NCBI GenBank assembly: GCA_033725935.1
Contig: MU867076.1
Location: 496,001 to 560,000, forward strand
Length of the DNA stretch: 64,000 nucleotides
Reading direction: 5' to 3'
Source of the DNA: Cladorrhinum sp. PSN259
Lineage: Eukaryota; Ascomycota; Sordariomycetes; Sordariales; Podosporaceae
In this document: positions 45,675 through 58,022 of the stretch, one piece after another
Layout of the letters: each line of letters opens with the position of its first letter
Position numbering within the stretch: position 1 is the first letter of the stretch
Translations under genes and position numbers: made by a program
The notes under the pieces: generated by a model
Told to the model about the DNA's origin: nothing
What the model saw: only the letters and a program-made list of their open reading frames with translations
The model's database searches: none

Positions 45675-48592
45675 CTTGTTTCACCTATGTATGAACTTGG
45701 GATATTTTCAATGATCGTTGACGGTTCCGTTGTCGCCGAGATTTCGATTGAAGGTTCCCTCTCTCTTCCAGGTTGCTGAAGTTGAGGACCTTGCGGGCTT
45801 ATTATATATGCAGGGTACAGACAAAGCGGGATCGGAGCGACGATAGATGAATGGATAAGGAAATGCAGTGGCTATTGTTGCGCAAAACAATAGATAACTC
45901 GAGTGAATTGATTGACCTCCCCTAAATTGTAAAGGAAGTCGTCTCTTATTGTTTATTGCTTTGAATGGATTAGAATATTCGTCGGAAGCTGAATGGAAAA
46001 GGGAAGGAGAGCAGCACGGCGGGGTGAAAGTGAGAGGCTGAGAAAGGGCGAACGAGACGAAGAACCCCAAGCTGCCGTCAGCTCCTCTCTTCTTCCCGCA
46101 CCGCGCGGCGGACTAGGCAGGCGAGGGGTCGGTGTGGTGTGTGTGTGTCTGGGGTGTATCCAAACTGCTGGGAATTGCGCCCAGACACGAATGGATACTT
46201 GTATACCTTGTCGATATATATTTAGATGCAATAAGAAAGAAAGAAAAGAAAAGGTGAAATGAGAATAATGTCTTTTCTCTCCAGTCAAATTCTCGAAGGA
46301 GAACCGAGGATGTCTGTTGTTTGTCAGGGCCTCGAACAAACAATGGATTTCCAATGCGCCCGTCGCTCAGCTGAGGTGAAGAAAGGGTGACCCAGATTGG
46401 CGGGTCGGAATCGGCGTCAGCTCCAACCAAAGGAGGTTTGGGTTGAGGGAGAAGCTGCAGCGAAGTGCTTTTATGTGCGAGTCAATTGATTATGAGGATA
46501 AAGACATAAACTCCATTGCCTTTCTTCTAATGGATTTGTGACAATTGCTGCAATACAGATTGATTACCTTCGTCCTCGCTGGGCTTGAGTCACCAGGGTG
46601 CACATGGAGGAGATGCCCCACTTTGAACCACACTGTCTGGCAGCCATCCCATTGGGCACGGACCCCTCCAAATGTGGGGTTTGCTTGTGCAGGTGGTTCT
46701 GGGAAAGCCGTTGAACCATTCAATGTGAATGAAGACAGTGGATGAGTTTCAGAATTGCGTCAAGAACCGTGCTATGAACTGCGGTCGGGTTTCCAGCATT
46801 TCCGGAATTTGTTCAATCCGGAGGGACACAAATGTTCATGTTTTCCATTGTCCAGAACCATCAAGGTCATTTAGGATTAAGGTTGGCCATGGGCCAGGCT
46901 GGCCAGGTGGTCCCGTCGACCCGAAAGGGGGAGGAGATTGAGAATGGACGAGAAACCCAGGCAGGGAGTGATGGCTTTAAGGATCAACAAAACGAGCAAT
47001 TTTGCCTGTTGTCAGTGATGTGCAGGACGGCTCTTCAATGATGAGCGTTGCATTTATGCCTTTTCGCTTTTGACGCCGACATCTGCTGATACCTATTTGG
47101 AGAGCCGGCGGATTCTCCAACCAGCAACTCGGATCCAACAGTCAACGTCCTCAGTTATTGTGGATTTCCATCGTCGTGGCCAATAACGTTTATCGTTGAA
47201 GGAATAGCACATTGGCAGTCAGCAAACAAACATCCGAAGCTGGGGCTGGAGTGATTCCTCCGAGTATATCGCCAACAAGAGCTCGCATACAACAACCAGA
47301 AAAAAGTCACCAAGTCGGTGGTTTTCTTTAAAGGAATGCATGCAGCTCAGCATGAATCCATCTCACCGCTTCACCGCACTGCTCAGCTCTCACAAGTATA
47401 GTTTGACTAATATTACCCGATTCGGTAGTGTGATTGCATCCCTTCGACAAAGTTCGGACTCTGCAGTCGGATCTCGATACATGATAGCGCTGATGGTCAG
47501 AAAACAGATTCAGATCCAGCTTTCCTATCATCTTATTAGACACCGACCGATTACATATTTGAATTGCGGCCGATAACTAAATGCGCCGGTCAATTTCTAA
47601 AAGGGCCGGTCGGCCGATCACCGACCTTGACCATCCTACCGCCAAGCCCGGCCTCGTTGGCCCCACCGGCCCCCCGTTGTTCCAGGTACCCTCGCCGTAT
47701 TGTCACTTTCCCTGAGGGAGCCAACAACTACTGGAGGCATAGTAGATCTCCAAAGCTTCAGCGAGCTTTGCCAGAACACGCTAGGCTAAAGGAGATTTGT
47801 CTCGGGGAGGAAGACGGTGGCCGCCGTGGAAGGTAGACTTCAATTCGGGAGGCAGCAGCATAGCATGGCAAACTGCGTCTGTGACTTCTTCTCGATCGTT
47901 GTGCTTCGACTGAATAGGACGGATCCATACCCGGAGCTTCCAAGCCGCCGCGGCCGCCAGCCTATACTGTTTTGGGATTGGAGCCTCACATCTCTCTCCC
48001 AACAGTGCGGTCTGCTGCATCATCCAATCAACACGGCAGGGTTGCAAAGCTGTGATGTTGGAAGGCGGTGAAGTAGGCAAAAAACTGTGCCCCTCTTTCG
48101 CCTTCGCAGCCCCTCCCCCACCTTGGCGTGGATTGAGTTCAACGCGCCGTTCCATTCACCCTTGGAACTCCATAACGATGTGTCCATGTACCAGTCTGAA
48201 TTAAGCCTGAAAAATGGTCCGAATATTTCTTGGGATGCCTCCGTACTCGGAACCACATGCAAAGAGCGAAGCAGTTGAGTGGTTCTCCAGGTTGGTGATC
48301 CTCTCTCTCATCGCAGTCGTCCAATGATGCGGAACGAACAATGTTGGCTGCAAGCTTGCTCTCTCTGTCCCATGCATTCAGCCAGGTAGATATGCACGCT
48401 GATTCTGGTTCTATATATATATATATATACACATATATAATTTGGTCGGATGCAAATTCCATCTTCGCATTGGACCTCTCAAATTCCAGCAAAAGTCCCC
48501 TTCCGCATTCAGTTATATCCTGCCACTTGTTCCCTGTGAGAACAGCGAAGAAGGAGGTGATTTACATTTTTAGTGCCCGACATCCCGCCCTC
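45675..48592. other. Long intergenic region
   Basis: Nearly 3 kb without a gene I can support. A purine-rich/GT-rich stretch covers 45990-46160. Between 47560 and 47680 there is a dense set of GGCC/CCGG/CGGTC motifs (for example GGGCCGGTCGGCCGATCACC). A (TA)8 run lies near 48413-48428. The right end is the distal promoter of the DAHP synthase gene. Confidence 0.5.
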
Positions 48593-48599
48593 TGAGTCA
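48593..48599. promoter_or_regulatory. GCN4/CPC1-type site TGAGTCA before DAHP synthase
   Basis: TGAGTCA is a perfect match to the TGA(C/G)TCA element bound by the amino-acid-starvation activator (Gcn4, CPC1, CpcA). It lies about 45 bp upstream of a TATA box (TTTTATAAAC near 48639-48648) and 473 bp upstream of the ATG of a gene for the first step of aromatic amino acid synthesis. The site, TATA box and gene function fit cross-pathway control. Confidence 0.7.
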
Positions 48600-48790
48600 C
48601 TTGTTAAAACAGAAAAGACACAGCAAAAAACCTCCAACTTTTATAAACTTTGCTTCAACCCCCATTCTTTTTGTTTTCTTGCAATTTTCCATTCCCGCAG
48701 TTTCCTCTTTTCGGTCCGTGTAGCCATTGGGTTCGTCAGATTCTCTCGAAGCTTATTCGATTGAACTCATCCATCTCCACACACATACGT

Positions 48791-48865
48791 ATGTACGTTG
48801 CTGTTGCTGCATCTTTTTTTGGACCCCCAATCTCAGAGAGAATCAATCCACTTTTTTCTTCTTAA
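48791..48865 (+). other. Upstream ORF (24 codons) in the DAHP synthase leader
   Basis: If transcription starts about 30 bp after the TATA box, the leader is roughly 400 nt. It contains an ATG at 48791 opening a frame of 24 codons that begins MYVAVAASFFG and ends before 48866, about 200 nt ahead of the main ATG. It may limit translation of the main frame. Function is inferred from position only. Confidence 0.45.
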
Positions 48866-49071
48866 AGGACCCCCCCGTTCTTCCCATCATTAACAAACTG
48901 GCTGCAACGGCACCTTCCCAATTCCTCTTCCGACTTCATCCCTTTCTCTCCTCCTTCAAGGTTCTAACTCGTCGCCAATCCAGTAGACTCGTGTCGAGAT
49001 TTTCTGGTCCTCAACAGTGTTTATCTTTTACTTTGCAGTGTCATCATTCTTCATCTCACCCATTCTTAAAA

Positions 49072-50381
49072 ATGCCCGGAGTCGATATGGCGCCTCTCCA
49101 GGCCGATGATATGAGAGGTATGTGTTGTTTTCCTTCATGGGACGCTCCTTCCTTTTCAGCATACGACCGAAAACCACCCAGGTCTCCAGCTCTTACCGAA
49201 ACAGCAAAACCCTGCAGAGCTCTCAAATCACTCACAAATTTATATCTCACCTCTCCGCGTAAATGCCGGTTGCTGATACCTTCGCCACAGTATTGGGCCA
49301 GGACCCTCTCATCCCTCCCGCCCTTCTCATCTCAGAAATCCCAATCACCGAGCGGGCTCTCCAGACCGTCGTCAAGGGAAGACGGGATGCCGTCGGCGTC
49401 ATCATGGGTCGTAATGACCGTCTCTTGGTCATTGTTGGCCCCTGCTCCATTCACGACCCTGCCACCGCCATCGAGTACTGCAACAGGTTGAAGGCTCTCT
49501 CGGAGAAGCTCCAGGACGACTTGGTCATCATCATGCGTGCCTACCTCGAGAAGCCCAGAACCACTGTCGGCTGGAAGGGTCTCATCAACGATCCCGATAT
49601 CGACGAGACCTTCAAGATTAACAAGGGCCTCCGCGTTTCCAGACAGCTCTTTTGCGATCTCACCTCTGCCGGGATGCCCATCGCCACCGAGATGCTCGAC
49701 ACCATCTCTCCTCAGTTCCTTGCCGACTTGATCTCGGTCGGTGCCATTGGTGCCCGCACCACCGAAAGCCAGCTTCACCGTGAGCTCGCGTCTGGTCTTT
49801 CTTTCCCTATTGGGTTCAAGAACGGTACCGACGGTAGCTTGGGTGTTGCTATTGATGCCATTGGAGCTGCCGCTTCCAAGCATCACTTCATGGGTGTCAC
49901 CAAGCAGGGTCTCGCCGCTATTACACGTACCTCTGGTAACGAGCACGGTTTCGTCATTCTCAGAGGTGGTTCCAAGGGTACCAACTACGACAAGGCCAGC
50001 ATTCAGGAGGCCAAGGCAACTCTCATCAAGAAGGGTCAAAAGCAGGCCATCATGGTTGACTGCTCTCATGGAAACTCGAACAAGGACCACCGCAATCAGC
50101 CCAAGGTCGCCAAGGTCGTTGCTGATCAGCTTCGCGAGGGCGAGAAGGCAATCATTGGTGTCATGATTGAGTCCAACATCGATGAGGGTAATCAGAAGGT
50201 CCCCGCCGAGGGTCCTTCAGCTCTCAAGAAGGGTGTCTCGATCACTGATGCTTGCATCCACTGGGAGTCCACTGTTGAGGTTCTCGAGGATCTTGCTGCT
50301 GCCGTTCGTGAGCGCAGAAAGGTTAATGCCGGTTCGGAACCAGCCGCCGAGTCCAAGGCTACCCTGCTTGAGGAGGATTAG
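49072..50381 (+). CDS. 3-deoxy-D-arabino-heptulosonate-7-phosphate (DAHP) synthase
   Basis: The enzyme condenses phosphoenolpyruvate and erythrose 4-phosphate, the first step of the shikimate pathway; family of yeast Aro3/Aro4. Exons 49072-49117 and 49291-50381 join over a 173-bp intron (G|GTATGT...CCACAG) to give 378 residues. The join reads ADDMR-VLGQDPLIPPALL, the normal start of the family. Conserved blocks follow: LVIVGPCSIHD (near 62), MRAYLEKPRTTVGWKGLIND, GARTTESQLHRELASGLSFP, GFKNGTDG and MVDCSHGNSNKDH. A frame starting at 49263 would give a slightly different N-terminus (MPVADTFATV) but ignores the clear splice pair. Which aromatic amino acid inhibits it cannot be told with confidence. 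Confidence 0.95.
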
Positions 50382-51092
50382 GATCTTGCCTTTATTGCGG
50401 AGGAGTCGAGGAATCCGAGGAAGAAGGACATGGGAAAAAGAATGCTTCAAGAGGTTTTGACGTCGAGGAAAAATTTGCCTCGGGTTATGTGAAAAGGGTG
50501 TTTGGGTGGGAAAAGTGCATGGGAGGAAAGGGAATGGAAGGGGGATACACACACAAAAAGTTAATCTTCTTGGTACTGGGAAAGCGGCATACACAAAATA
50601 CACACACAGAGAGAGAGAAACAAAAAGGTTTTCTTGGGTGGATACAAGATGGGTGTTGAGTTTTTCTTTCGAAAAAGTAACCGGATAATTGTGCTTTGAG
50701 CAGCAATTTTGGCGGTGAATAAACGAACGGAGGTCAAGTAATACAAGGGTATTGAAAAGAGATTATTTGTATTGATGTAAGGTGAATTGGTTGCATCATC
50801 TTTTACTGGAGAGGTGGTTTTTTTTTTGGAAGACCAGACCTGGGTTGAACTGATGTAAGTCCTTGTGGTAAAACAAGATATATGTCTGTAACAAACTATT
50901 CCATCATCACTCTCAAGTCTATCTCAAAGACTGGTATTGCAATATGCCATAGGAATGTCATAAATATGTATTGTTTTGATGACTTTCTATGCCAAATAGA
51001 AGCAAGTAATTCCAAGCTCAACCCAAGGCCCATGCGCATTTCCTGTCCTAAACGCCATATTTTCCCTAGATAAAACCCATCACCCCCTTTAT
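50382..51092. other. Intergenic between convergent genes
   Basis: Trailers of DAHP synthase (AATAAA-like signal near 50716) and of the minus-strand membrane protein gene. No gene is seen. Confidence 0.6.
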
Positions 51093-51827
51093 TCAACCCA
51101 GCGGCGTATAAACACCCTCTTGCTGCCCACCACCTCCACCTGAACCTCCTCTCCTCGTCACCCCTCCACCTTGCTGTCCTGTTCCTCCTCCTCCAACCAG
51201 ACCAACCACCCGTCCAAACACTCCTCCTCCTCCTCCACCACCATTATTATTACTGCCTCTACCACCACCGCCAGGTCTATTAATCCGCCCTTGCTCATAC
51301 CCCTCCACAACCCGTTTGACTCCCGCCCAGCCCAGCAGTCCCAAAGTGCCCAATATGAAACCCCAAACTATGATCTTGTCCTTTCGCGAGTCGCGCTGGA
51401 AGCAGGAAGTGACAATGTCTTTTTCTTCGGCGTCTTTGCAGATTGGTAAGTTGTATTGCAGGCAAAAGGCGCGGTTGCACTGGGTGCAGCTTGACGAGGT
51501 TGATCTTGATAATAAAAACGGCGATTTCGAGGTGAGTTGTTGCAAGGCGGCGGGAGGAGCTTTGGTATTAGGGGAAGCGGGAGGAGGAGGAGAAGGAGGG
51601 GGGTTTGATTGGGGTCCCAGCGGGATGATTGTGGAATTGGTGAAGCAGGTGCATTTGCAGAATGTTGGTGCTGCTATATTGAGAAGAAGAAAGTGGTGAT
51701 TTAGTAAGAAGTTATATAATGTGGGAGAGAAGGAGAAACACGTACATGCGCTTGCGAGGGAGAGGATGGAGAGGATGGTGAGTAAGAGGGAGAGGAAGAA
51801 GAAGGGTGGTGGTAATGGTCGTGTCAT
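51093..51827 (-). CDS. Cys-rich secretory-pathway membrane protein with Gly-rich tail
   Basis: Exons 51827-51746 and 51673-51093 (72-bp intron) give 220 residues. Residues 1-27 form a signal peptide or signal anchor (PPPFFFLSLLLTILSILSLA). The luminal/extracellular part has CKCTCF followed by NSTIIPLG, a potential N-glycosylation site, then a Pro-rich spacer and a second Cys cluster (SSSCTQCNRAFCLQYNLPIC ... TSCFQRDSRKDK). One transmembrane helix follows (IIVWGFILGTLGLLGWAGV). The cytosolic tail is Gly-rich with basic residues (GRINRPGGGGRG, VTRRGGSGGGGG). Eight or more paired Cys suggest a disulfide-bonded domain. I associate this pattern with an unnamed fungal membrane family; function unknown. 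Confidence 0.78.
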   Translation of the reverse strand: MTRPLPPPFFFLSLLLTILSILSLASACTCFSFSPTLYNFLLNHHFLLLNIAAPTFCKCTCFTNSTIIPLGPQSNPPPSPPPPASPNTKAPPAALQQLTSKSPFLLSRSTSSSCTQCNRAFCLQYNLPICKDAEEKDIVTSCFQRDSRKDKIIVWGFILGTLGLLGWAGVKRVVEGYEQGRINRPGGGGRGSNNNGGGGGGGVFGRVVGLVGGGGTGQQGGGVTRRGGSGGGGGQQEGVYTPLG

Positions 51828-53288
51828 TCTCGCTGTTGTTATGTAAATTTAAATTGTAATGATTGAATATTGGGAAGCTTGCGCAGAGTTGTCTCGCGAG
51901 AATCTAGGCATGCCGTGGGCAAAGAGACGACGGCGGACTTCGCAATTCGCAATTCGCGATGCGACGCTCTTTCAATCGTTAATCGACAATCCCCAGCTCG
52001 GCGATGGTGTTGCGGTTGCGCCGACCCCACCAGCCACACACACCCAGGATGACATCTTATCTTCATTATCGCAATTGGTGGCTCACAGTGGCTTAACGCC
52101 ACACTTTCACTGTCCCATCAACCTTTGATACTTTCTCACTCCCAGTCGCAAGACCACATTCACAAACCTCAATTATCTTGCACAAATGGACTTATTACTT
52201 TCATCTCTCTTTAACTAGGCAGTCTCACGTAATGCTATAACACCGTTTTTCTTCTTTTCATTCTTCATTCTCTCGCCCTTCGGGGCATTCATCATGAAAG
52301 GGAAACACTGTATACACACCTGACTCGGAGTCGCCCTCATTAATCGCAAATGGATGTCCAACTTTTTCGAGTGAGTGAAATAAACAAGTCCAGAGAATCA
52401 TTTATCACCAAATTGCCGTCTTACCGTCATCCGCTCCAAACCCGCTTTGTCCCACCCCGGCCGGCCGTCATGGCCGACCAGCCTCCTCAACAGCCCCCAA
52501 ACCAACAACAAACAGTCCAACCGACCTAGGATCCCGACCACATCCATCATTAACCTGGCCCAAAAATTGTTGCTCAATTCTTGGTCTCCCACCTCGGACT
52601 TTTTAAAGTTGTGGGTTGTGGGTTGTGGGTTCTTGACCATAACTGATACAAAGTTCCTTCCTTACGAGGTCGTGGCCGGCTTGGCCAATGTTTGTTCGAT
52701 GGTCTTTCAGCTACAATGGAAGAAGGACGGGTGAGGGAGAGACCAGTTCCAAACCTTCTGCAAGTGCGGGTTGGTGAAACCTTTGCGCACCTCATCTAGA
52801 AGTCTTTCCCCCCTTACCCAGTACCCGGCCTTCCAGTGATTGTGAATGGATAATGGAAAAGTAAGAAAAAGAAGGATCTGACAATAGGTCACCCCGTCCG
52901 GTCCCCGCTGGGCCAAACAATATGCACAAATGTTATGGCCGCCCATTCAATTTGCCAGTAGTGAAAGTTCCATCTTTATAGATGCAATAGAAAAAACACC
53001 GCCCCCTTCTATAAGTGACACAAGTCTTCTGTTCCCACTTAGTCTTCATTCCTGTTTTTGCTCTCTGCTGTCTTTTTATTTCTCTTATCTGTTGATATTA
53101 TACAAAATAATTTGGGGATTGTACATGTTGGCACGGAATAGGAGATAAGCCTGCCTCGCGGGCGGGATCGCAGCAACACACCGTCGACGAGTCCGAGACT
53201 GGATATAACTGAACGGGTGTTTGTCCATATACTGGGGGACAAAGGAACATAACCGGAAAGAGTTTATTTTAAGTATACGATACGATCA
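51828..53288. other. Divergent intergenic region
   Basis: Promoters of two divergent membrane-protein genes flank about 1.4 kb with no gene I can support. Confidence 0.55.
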
Positions 53289-55122
53289 ATGAAGCCATCA
53301 ACACTCCTGGCATCCCTAACCGCCGCGGCGACGATTAGTTCCGCGCAATTTTTGACTTCAACAAGGTTGACGGGGGTAATTATTTTTCTCTTCCTCCCTT
53401 TCTCTCATCAATATTCGTAACTAACATTTGTAGGATGAAAATCCCCTCGAACCACGAAACCAAAATGATCTTGACGCTCTCAACCAGGCTCACCATGGAA
53501 AAGACTTCGAACCAAGAAACGGGCAGGAGACCTTCAACACATTAGGAGTCAGACAGGAGGTAGAAACAATCTTCGAAGCAAAGACGGTAACCGAAAAGGG
53601 CCCCGGAGGTGGTGGTACCAAGCGCCCAACACCAACAGCAGCGACAAACTCCTCGCCCGCAAAACAAACCACTTCCGCCAAGGACGAAAAGTCATCCTCT
53701 AGTAGCCAAATCACATCATCCGTCTCCTCTTCGGCAACATCAACTTCAGAATCAACAACGCCCTCGGCCGAGCCCTCCGAACTGAAACCAACAGACGCTG
53801 CATCATCAAAGGATGATGATAAAGATGAAGACAATAAAGGAGGAGGAGGGATATCAGCAGGCACTGCAGCGGGCATAGCGGCCGGCGCTGTCGCCGGTTT
53901 GGCGCTCATAGGATTAATACTTTTTCTGGTCTACAGAAGGAGAAAAGGACCGATAAGGGGGGCTGTTGTTACGGCGGATTATCCTGACGATATGGGGATG
54001 GTTGAGAAGGATCCATCTCTCAGACAACAGGGTAGCGATTCTGGTATGAATGATATTGATGGGTATGGTGCAGAAGGAAGGGGAAGCGGAGGACAGGATA
54101 GTCTGCCTAAAATGCCGACTGAGGCTGCTGATGAGGAGGAGTATATGGACGTACCGGCTGGGGTTATGGGTAAAGAGGTTGGGTCCGGGATGCCAATGGA
54201 TGGGTATGGGTATGAACAGCAGCAGCAGCAGCAGCAGTTTGCGTCGGAGGGTCGGGGGTACGGGTATGAATCACCACCACCGCAGCAGATGCCGCCAGTT
54301 ATCCCACCGGCGGGGATGATGCCCGCGGCTGCTGCTGTGATGATGAGGAATGAGTATTCATCGCCGCCTCCTCAGCAGCCATTCTCACAACAACAATTTG
54401 CGCCACAGCCTGGCGGACAGACATATTCGTCACAACAACAACAAAGTTATACGCACCCACCACAACGCACCCTAACAACGCAAGATCTCCCAGTAGGGAT
54501 GGCAATGAGCTCGGGCGAGTACCACTCTTACAAACCACAACCGGTATCGCCCCTAGTAGAAACCCCGCGCCACTACCAGCCCCAAGGAGGAGGGAGAAGG
54601 AGAAGCAGCGCCCGACCCGTAAGCGCTTACCTCCAGCGGGGATCATATCCATCATCTCCCGGCGGGATGGGAAATCATCATCCCATCTTGCCTGTCTCTC
54701 CGCTGAGCACTTATTACCCTGATCGACAGTCATCGCAGGGCCCACCGCTGGCAGAACATATCCCGGCATCGCAGCAACAACATATTTCAGCATACTACCC
54801 CGGCGCTGGCACCCAGCCCAACCCCGGTACTACTATGGCTCCGGCAGAAGCGAGTTTACTACCGCAGTTCATGATCCCAGGGGGAGGGGGTTGGGACGGT
54901 AGAAGTAGAGCAATGAGTTATTCCGGTGCGCACACCAACACGGGAGGAGGAGGAGGGATAGGGATGGTAGATGGTGGTGGTAATGCTGCGCCGCCGGTAC
55001 CGGTACAGTCTAGGCAGGTTACGCATCCCGATCATGGGAGGCCGGGGGAGGAGGTGGAGGAGGAGGAGGAGGAGGAGCAGCCTTTAAGCCCGTTGAGGAG
55101 GAATCCGTTTGAGCCTTTATAA
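53289..55122 (+). CDS. Single-pass cell-surface sensor-like protein with long Gln/Pro/Gly-rich tail
   Basis: Exons 53289-53375 and 53434-55122 (58-bp intron) give 591 residues. Residues 1-19 form a signal peptide (LLASLTAAATISSA). The ectodomain (20-175) has no Cys cluster and is mainly Ser/Thr-rich (SSSSSQITSSVSSSATSTS), suited to O-mannosylation. The transmembrane helix is GTAAGIAAGAVAGLALIGLI followed by LFLVYRRRKG. The cytoplasmic tail is about 390 residues, rich in Gln, Pro, Tyr and Gly, including a CAG-encoded polyGln near 54217-54235, repeated PVSPL motifs and an acidic polyGlu patch before LSPLRRNPFEPL. This architecture resembles fungal wall-stress sensors (Mid2/Wsc type) without a WSC domain. 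Signalling function is inferred from architecture only. Confidence 0.75.
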
Positions 55123-55513
55123 GGGACAGGTACCAGCTGGACATGAGTCGAAAAAGATTTTTTTTACTTGTACGGGAAATCCGTATAAGGGGGTTTTGTA
55201 AAAGGGGTCGCATCGAGGAACGGTTGTAAAAAAAAAAAAGAGACCGTATATGAGGTGTTTTGTAAAATGTACCAAACTTTTACCAACGAAGAAGGGACTT
55301 TTGAGAAAAAGAGAGTAAAATAGTGGTAATAAAAGGGAATTTCCATATCCAAATTGCAACAAAACAAATTGGTTTCGTTTTCCCCTTCTAATACATTATT
55401 CATAAATTCTATTTGTGCCTCACAGACCTGGTCTCCTCCTCCTCCTCCTCCTCCATAATCCCTGAGTCTGTTTCCACTCACACACACATCGTTCTCCCTG
55501 AATGTGATACAAC
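55123..55513. other. Intergenic between convergent genes
   Basis: This is a 3' trailer region of both neighbours, with A and T tracts. Nothing else is seen. Confidence 0.6.
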
Positions 55514-58022
55514 TCAAGGGTCAACAACCCAGTTCATATCAAACAACCCCGCCATCCAAGTCTCCGAGTCGTCAAACTGTAGCAACGGGATATTCATCAG
55601 CCCCGCAGCGGCAGCGTGAGCCTGAGCCTGCGCATCTATACTGTTCCCCCCGTTATTGCTCATGTACGGGTCCACCGGCACACCACCACCACCGCCCGAA
55701 TTATTAGACATACTTCTACTACTGTACTGCCGATTATTAAGAGCCGCCAGCTCGCTGCTCCACGCTTCCCCCACCCGCGTCAACATCTTGCTGAACATGC
55801 AAAACCCGTCCTCCTCAACCGTCGGACCGGAGTCCAGTCTCGTTTTTGTTGCTATCTCTTCGAACCCGAACCTGAGACGCTCGCATATTTGGATCAGGTC
55901 AATCTTGTTCCGCACCGCCCGCCTGTCCCAGGCTGGATCTTCGAGGACCGAAAGACGGTAGAGGGCCAAGAGGCAGTGGGCGAGGTGGCACCAGTAGCTA
56001 AAGGTCATGCCGACGTACACGTAGCTCGGTATGGAGAAGTGGCGCGTGAACCAGGATTTTATGGCCGAGAGGCACGATTCCATCGCTTCGTAGCGCTGCA
56101 TGTCTGGAATGACCGTGTTTGGCATCCCCCGCGGTTTGGTAAAGGTTACTTCGTGGATTGCCAGTTCCGTGTAGGAAATGATGCTGAGCAAGGTGTCGTT
56201 TTGTTGCAAGTGGTTGGGTAATTGAGCCTTGATGGTTTGTAACTGCGTGTGAAGAGCGGAAACGTAGTAATATGGTGGTGTGTTGTCGGGTGATTGTGCG
56301 GTAAATCTGTTTAGCTGTTCGATGATGAGCTGGACTTTTACTTGTGCCGCTAGCAGGTCATCACCCTCCCATTCTCTTCTTTGGGACAAGGTGATGAGAC
56401 ATTCGTCCATGTGCGGCGTCCAGTTTAGGGCGTCTAATCTTTTGAGTGAGTGCGAGATTTGTGAGGTGACTAAAAAGCATGCCAGTACGGCTCGTCGTTC
56501 GTCCTGGGTCTTTTCTCGTGGCGGAGGAAAGACGGGCGATTTGAGACAGTAGGCGATGTAAGGCTCACTGGGTATCTTGTTCAGACCGAGATCGAATACA
56601 AGAGACTTGGCTAGAGAAGCCATGACGCAGAGTAGTGGCCTCTGTTTTCTCACGTAATGATGGGTCCTAGGAGCCGGGTGAGTATCAATGTGACACGGCT
56701 TAGAGAACGGAGAGCAACTCACCACCCCAGAATAACAAGCAATGCCAATAACAAATCGAGATTCTTTTCATGCTCAACAACCATCTTTTGGGCTATCAAT
56801 TTTTTGATGGCCTCGCCCATCAGCACCCGTTTGTCCACATTCTTGCAAGTAACCGTCATGATGCTAAACCAAAGTATTGGATACACCTCTCGAAGTTTAT
56901 CCTCCGTCATGGATGAAGGCAAATGCAAAAACGGCAAAAAGATGAGCATGTACTTCCGGAACGTAACTAAACTTTCTGCCGCATCTATCGGGTTCGGCAG
57001 ATACTGGCAAGGAGGGAGAGAACTGGACTCAATAGGAGGAGGGACCATCTGCGGGACATTATGGTGAGTGCGAAGATGCTGAGGTTCAAAGACCTCGCCA
57101 AGTAAGGTCCCAGCAACCACGGGCCCTGTTCTAACTTCACGGTAGCAGTCGGGCATCTGACGATGGAGAACAGTCACTGGCACCGGTGCAGGTCTGGGCG
57201 GACTGTCTCCTGACTGGCTCGTTGTTGAATGGCCGGCGCTGAGTGTCGGTGTGGCAGATGCAATGCTGCTGCCGGGTATTGGTTCAGAAGGTGAGCTGGC
57301 CTTCAAGTCTGATGCCCCTGGGACGGTCTGATGCCGGAGTAGAGTGACAAGATCCTCAATCTTGGCCTCGAGCTGGGCAGCCCGGGAGACATGAGCCCTC
57401 TTGCCATTGCGTTTCCTGACGGAGACGGAGGGAATACATTCTTTCTTTAGACGGTAACATCTATAAGGAATGTCTTGTTAGCATCCCGGTATATTGTGTA
57501 TGGTAGGAAGATGAAGATGGAGAACGGCGGAGTTGGTTTCGATCCCGGACCTGGAACCCGGATTCCCCGTGTTTTGACACTCGGAGCCGCCAGTCTGGGT
57601 CGGGATAGGCGCCGTGGGGATTACGGCAGTTACAAAGAGAGTGGGGATTTGTAACGGGTCATTGTCAACAGTCCCGGGTAGAACCGTCTCGCCCATTTAG
57701 CCTAGTAGTATTGGTATGTCTGCCATGTTCCTAACATTTCTGATATCTCCGGAATTGTTTTCTTGGGCCCTGCCTCCAGAGGATGAGGGTTCTAGAAGTC
57801 CGGGGATGGGGTCGATGTGAAAATGGGAAGTGGGTGGTGATATGGTTCGATGAAAAGATAAGAAAAGGGGCAAAAGACAAGGGAAAGGGAGCGTTGCGTG
57901 GGGGGTTTCATTGAAGGTTTTGTTTGTATTCACCTTTCACATCCTGTCCCAACAGTACGGTAGATGCATCTGCATTTCGCCTTGGCACAGTTCGTACAGG
58001 CCCTCCCATATGGCGCTGGCAT
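55514..58022 (-). CDS. Zn2Cys6 (fungal zinc cluster) transcription factor
   Basis: Nuclear DNA-binding regulator. Three exons (58022-57934, 57460-56723, 56666-55514) give 659 residues. The cluster is Cys9-x2-Cys12-x6-Cys19-x8-Cys28-x2-Cys31-x6-Cys38, with RACTNCAKAKCRC in exon 1 and CYRLKKEC in exon 2. An intron of 473 bp, unusually long here, interrupts the motif inside the Arg codon between Cys28 and Cys31. The basic linker (SVRKRNGKRAH) leads to a heptad dimerisation helix (RAAQLEAKIEDLVTLLR). The rest is the helical regulatory domain (FRKYMLIFLPFLHLP, LLLALLVILGWTHHYVRKQR) and a final acidic/aromatic DSETWMAGLFDMNWVVDP, a possible activation segment. Ala/Asn/Gly-rich linkers occur near 600. 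It is divergent from an MFS exporter across a motif-rich promoter, so that gene is a plausible target. Confidence 0.9.

Noticed and set aside
48727..49071. N-terminal extension of DAHP synthase upstream of 49072
   Set aside because: The upstream frame is open but has no ATG; it only starts at TTG. The ATG at 49072 gives the normal short N-terminus of the family.
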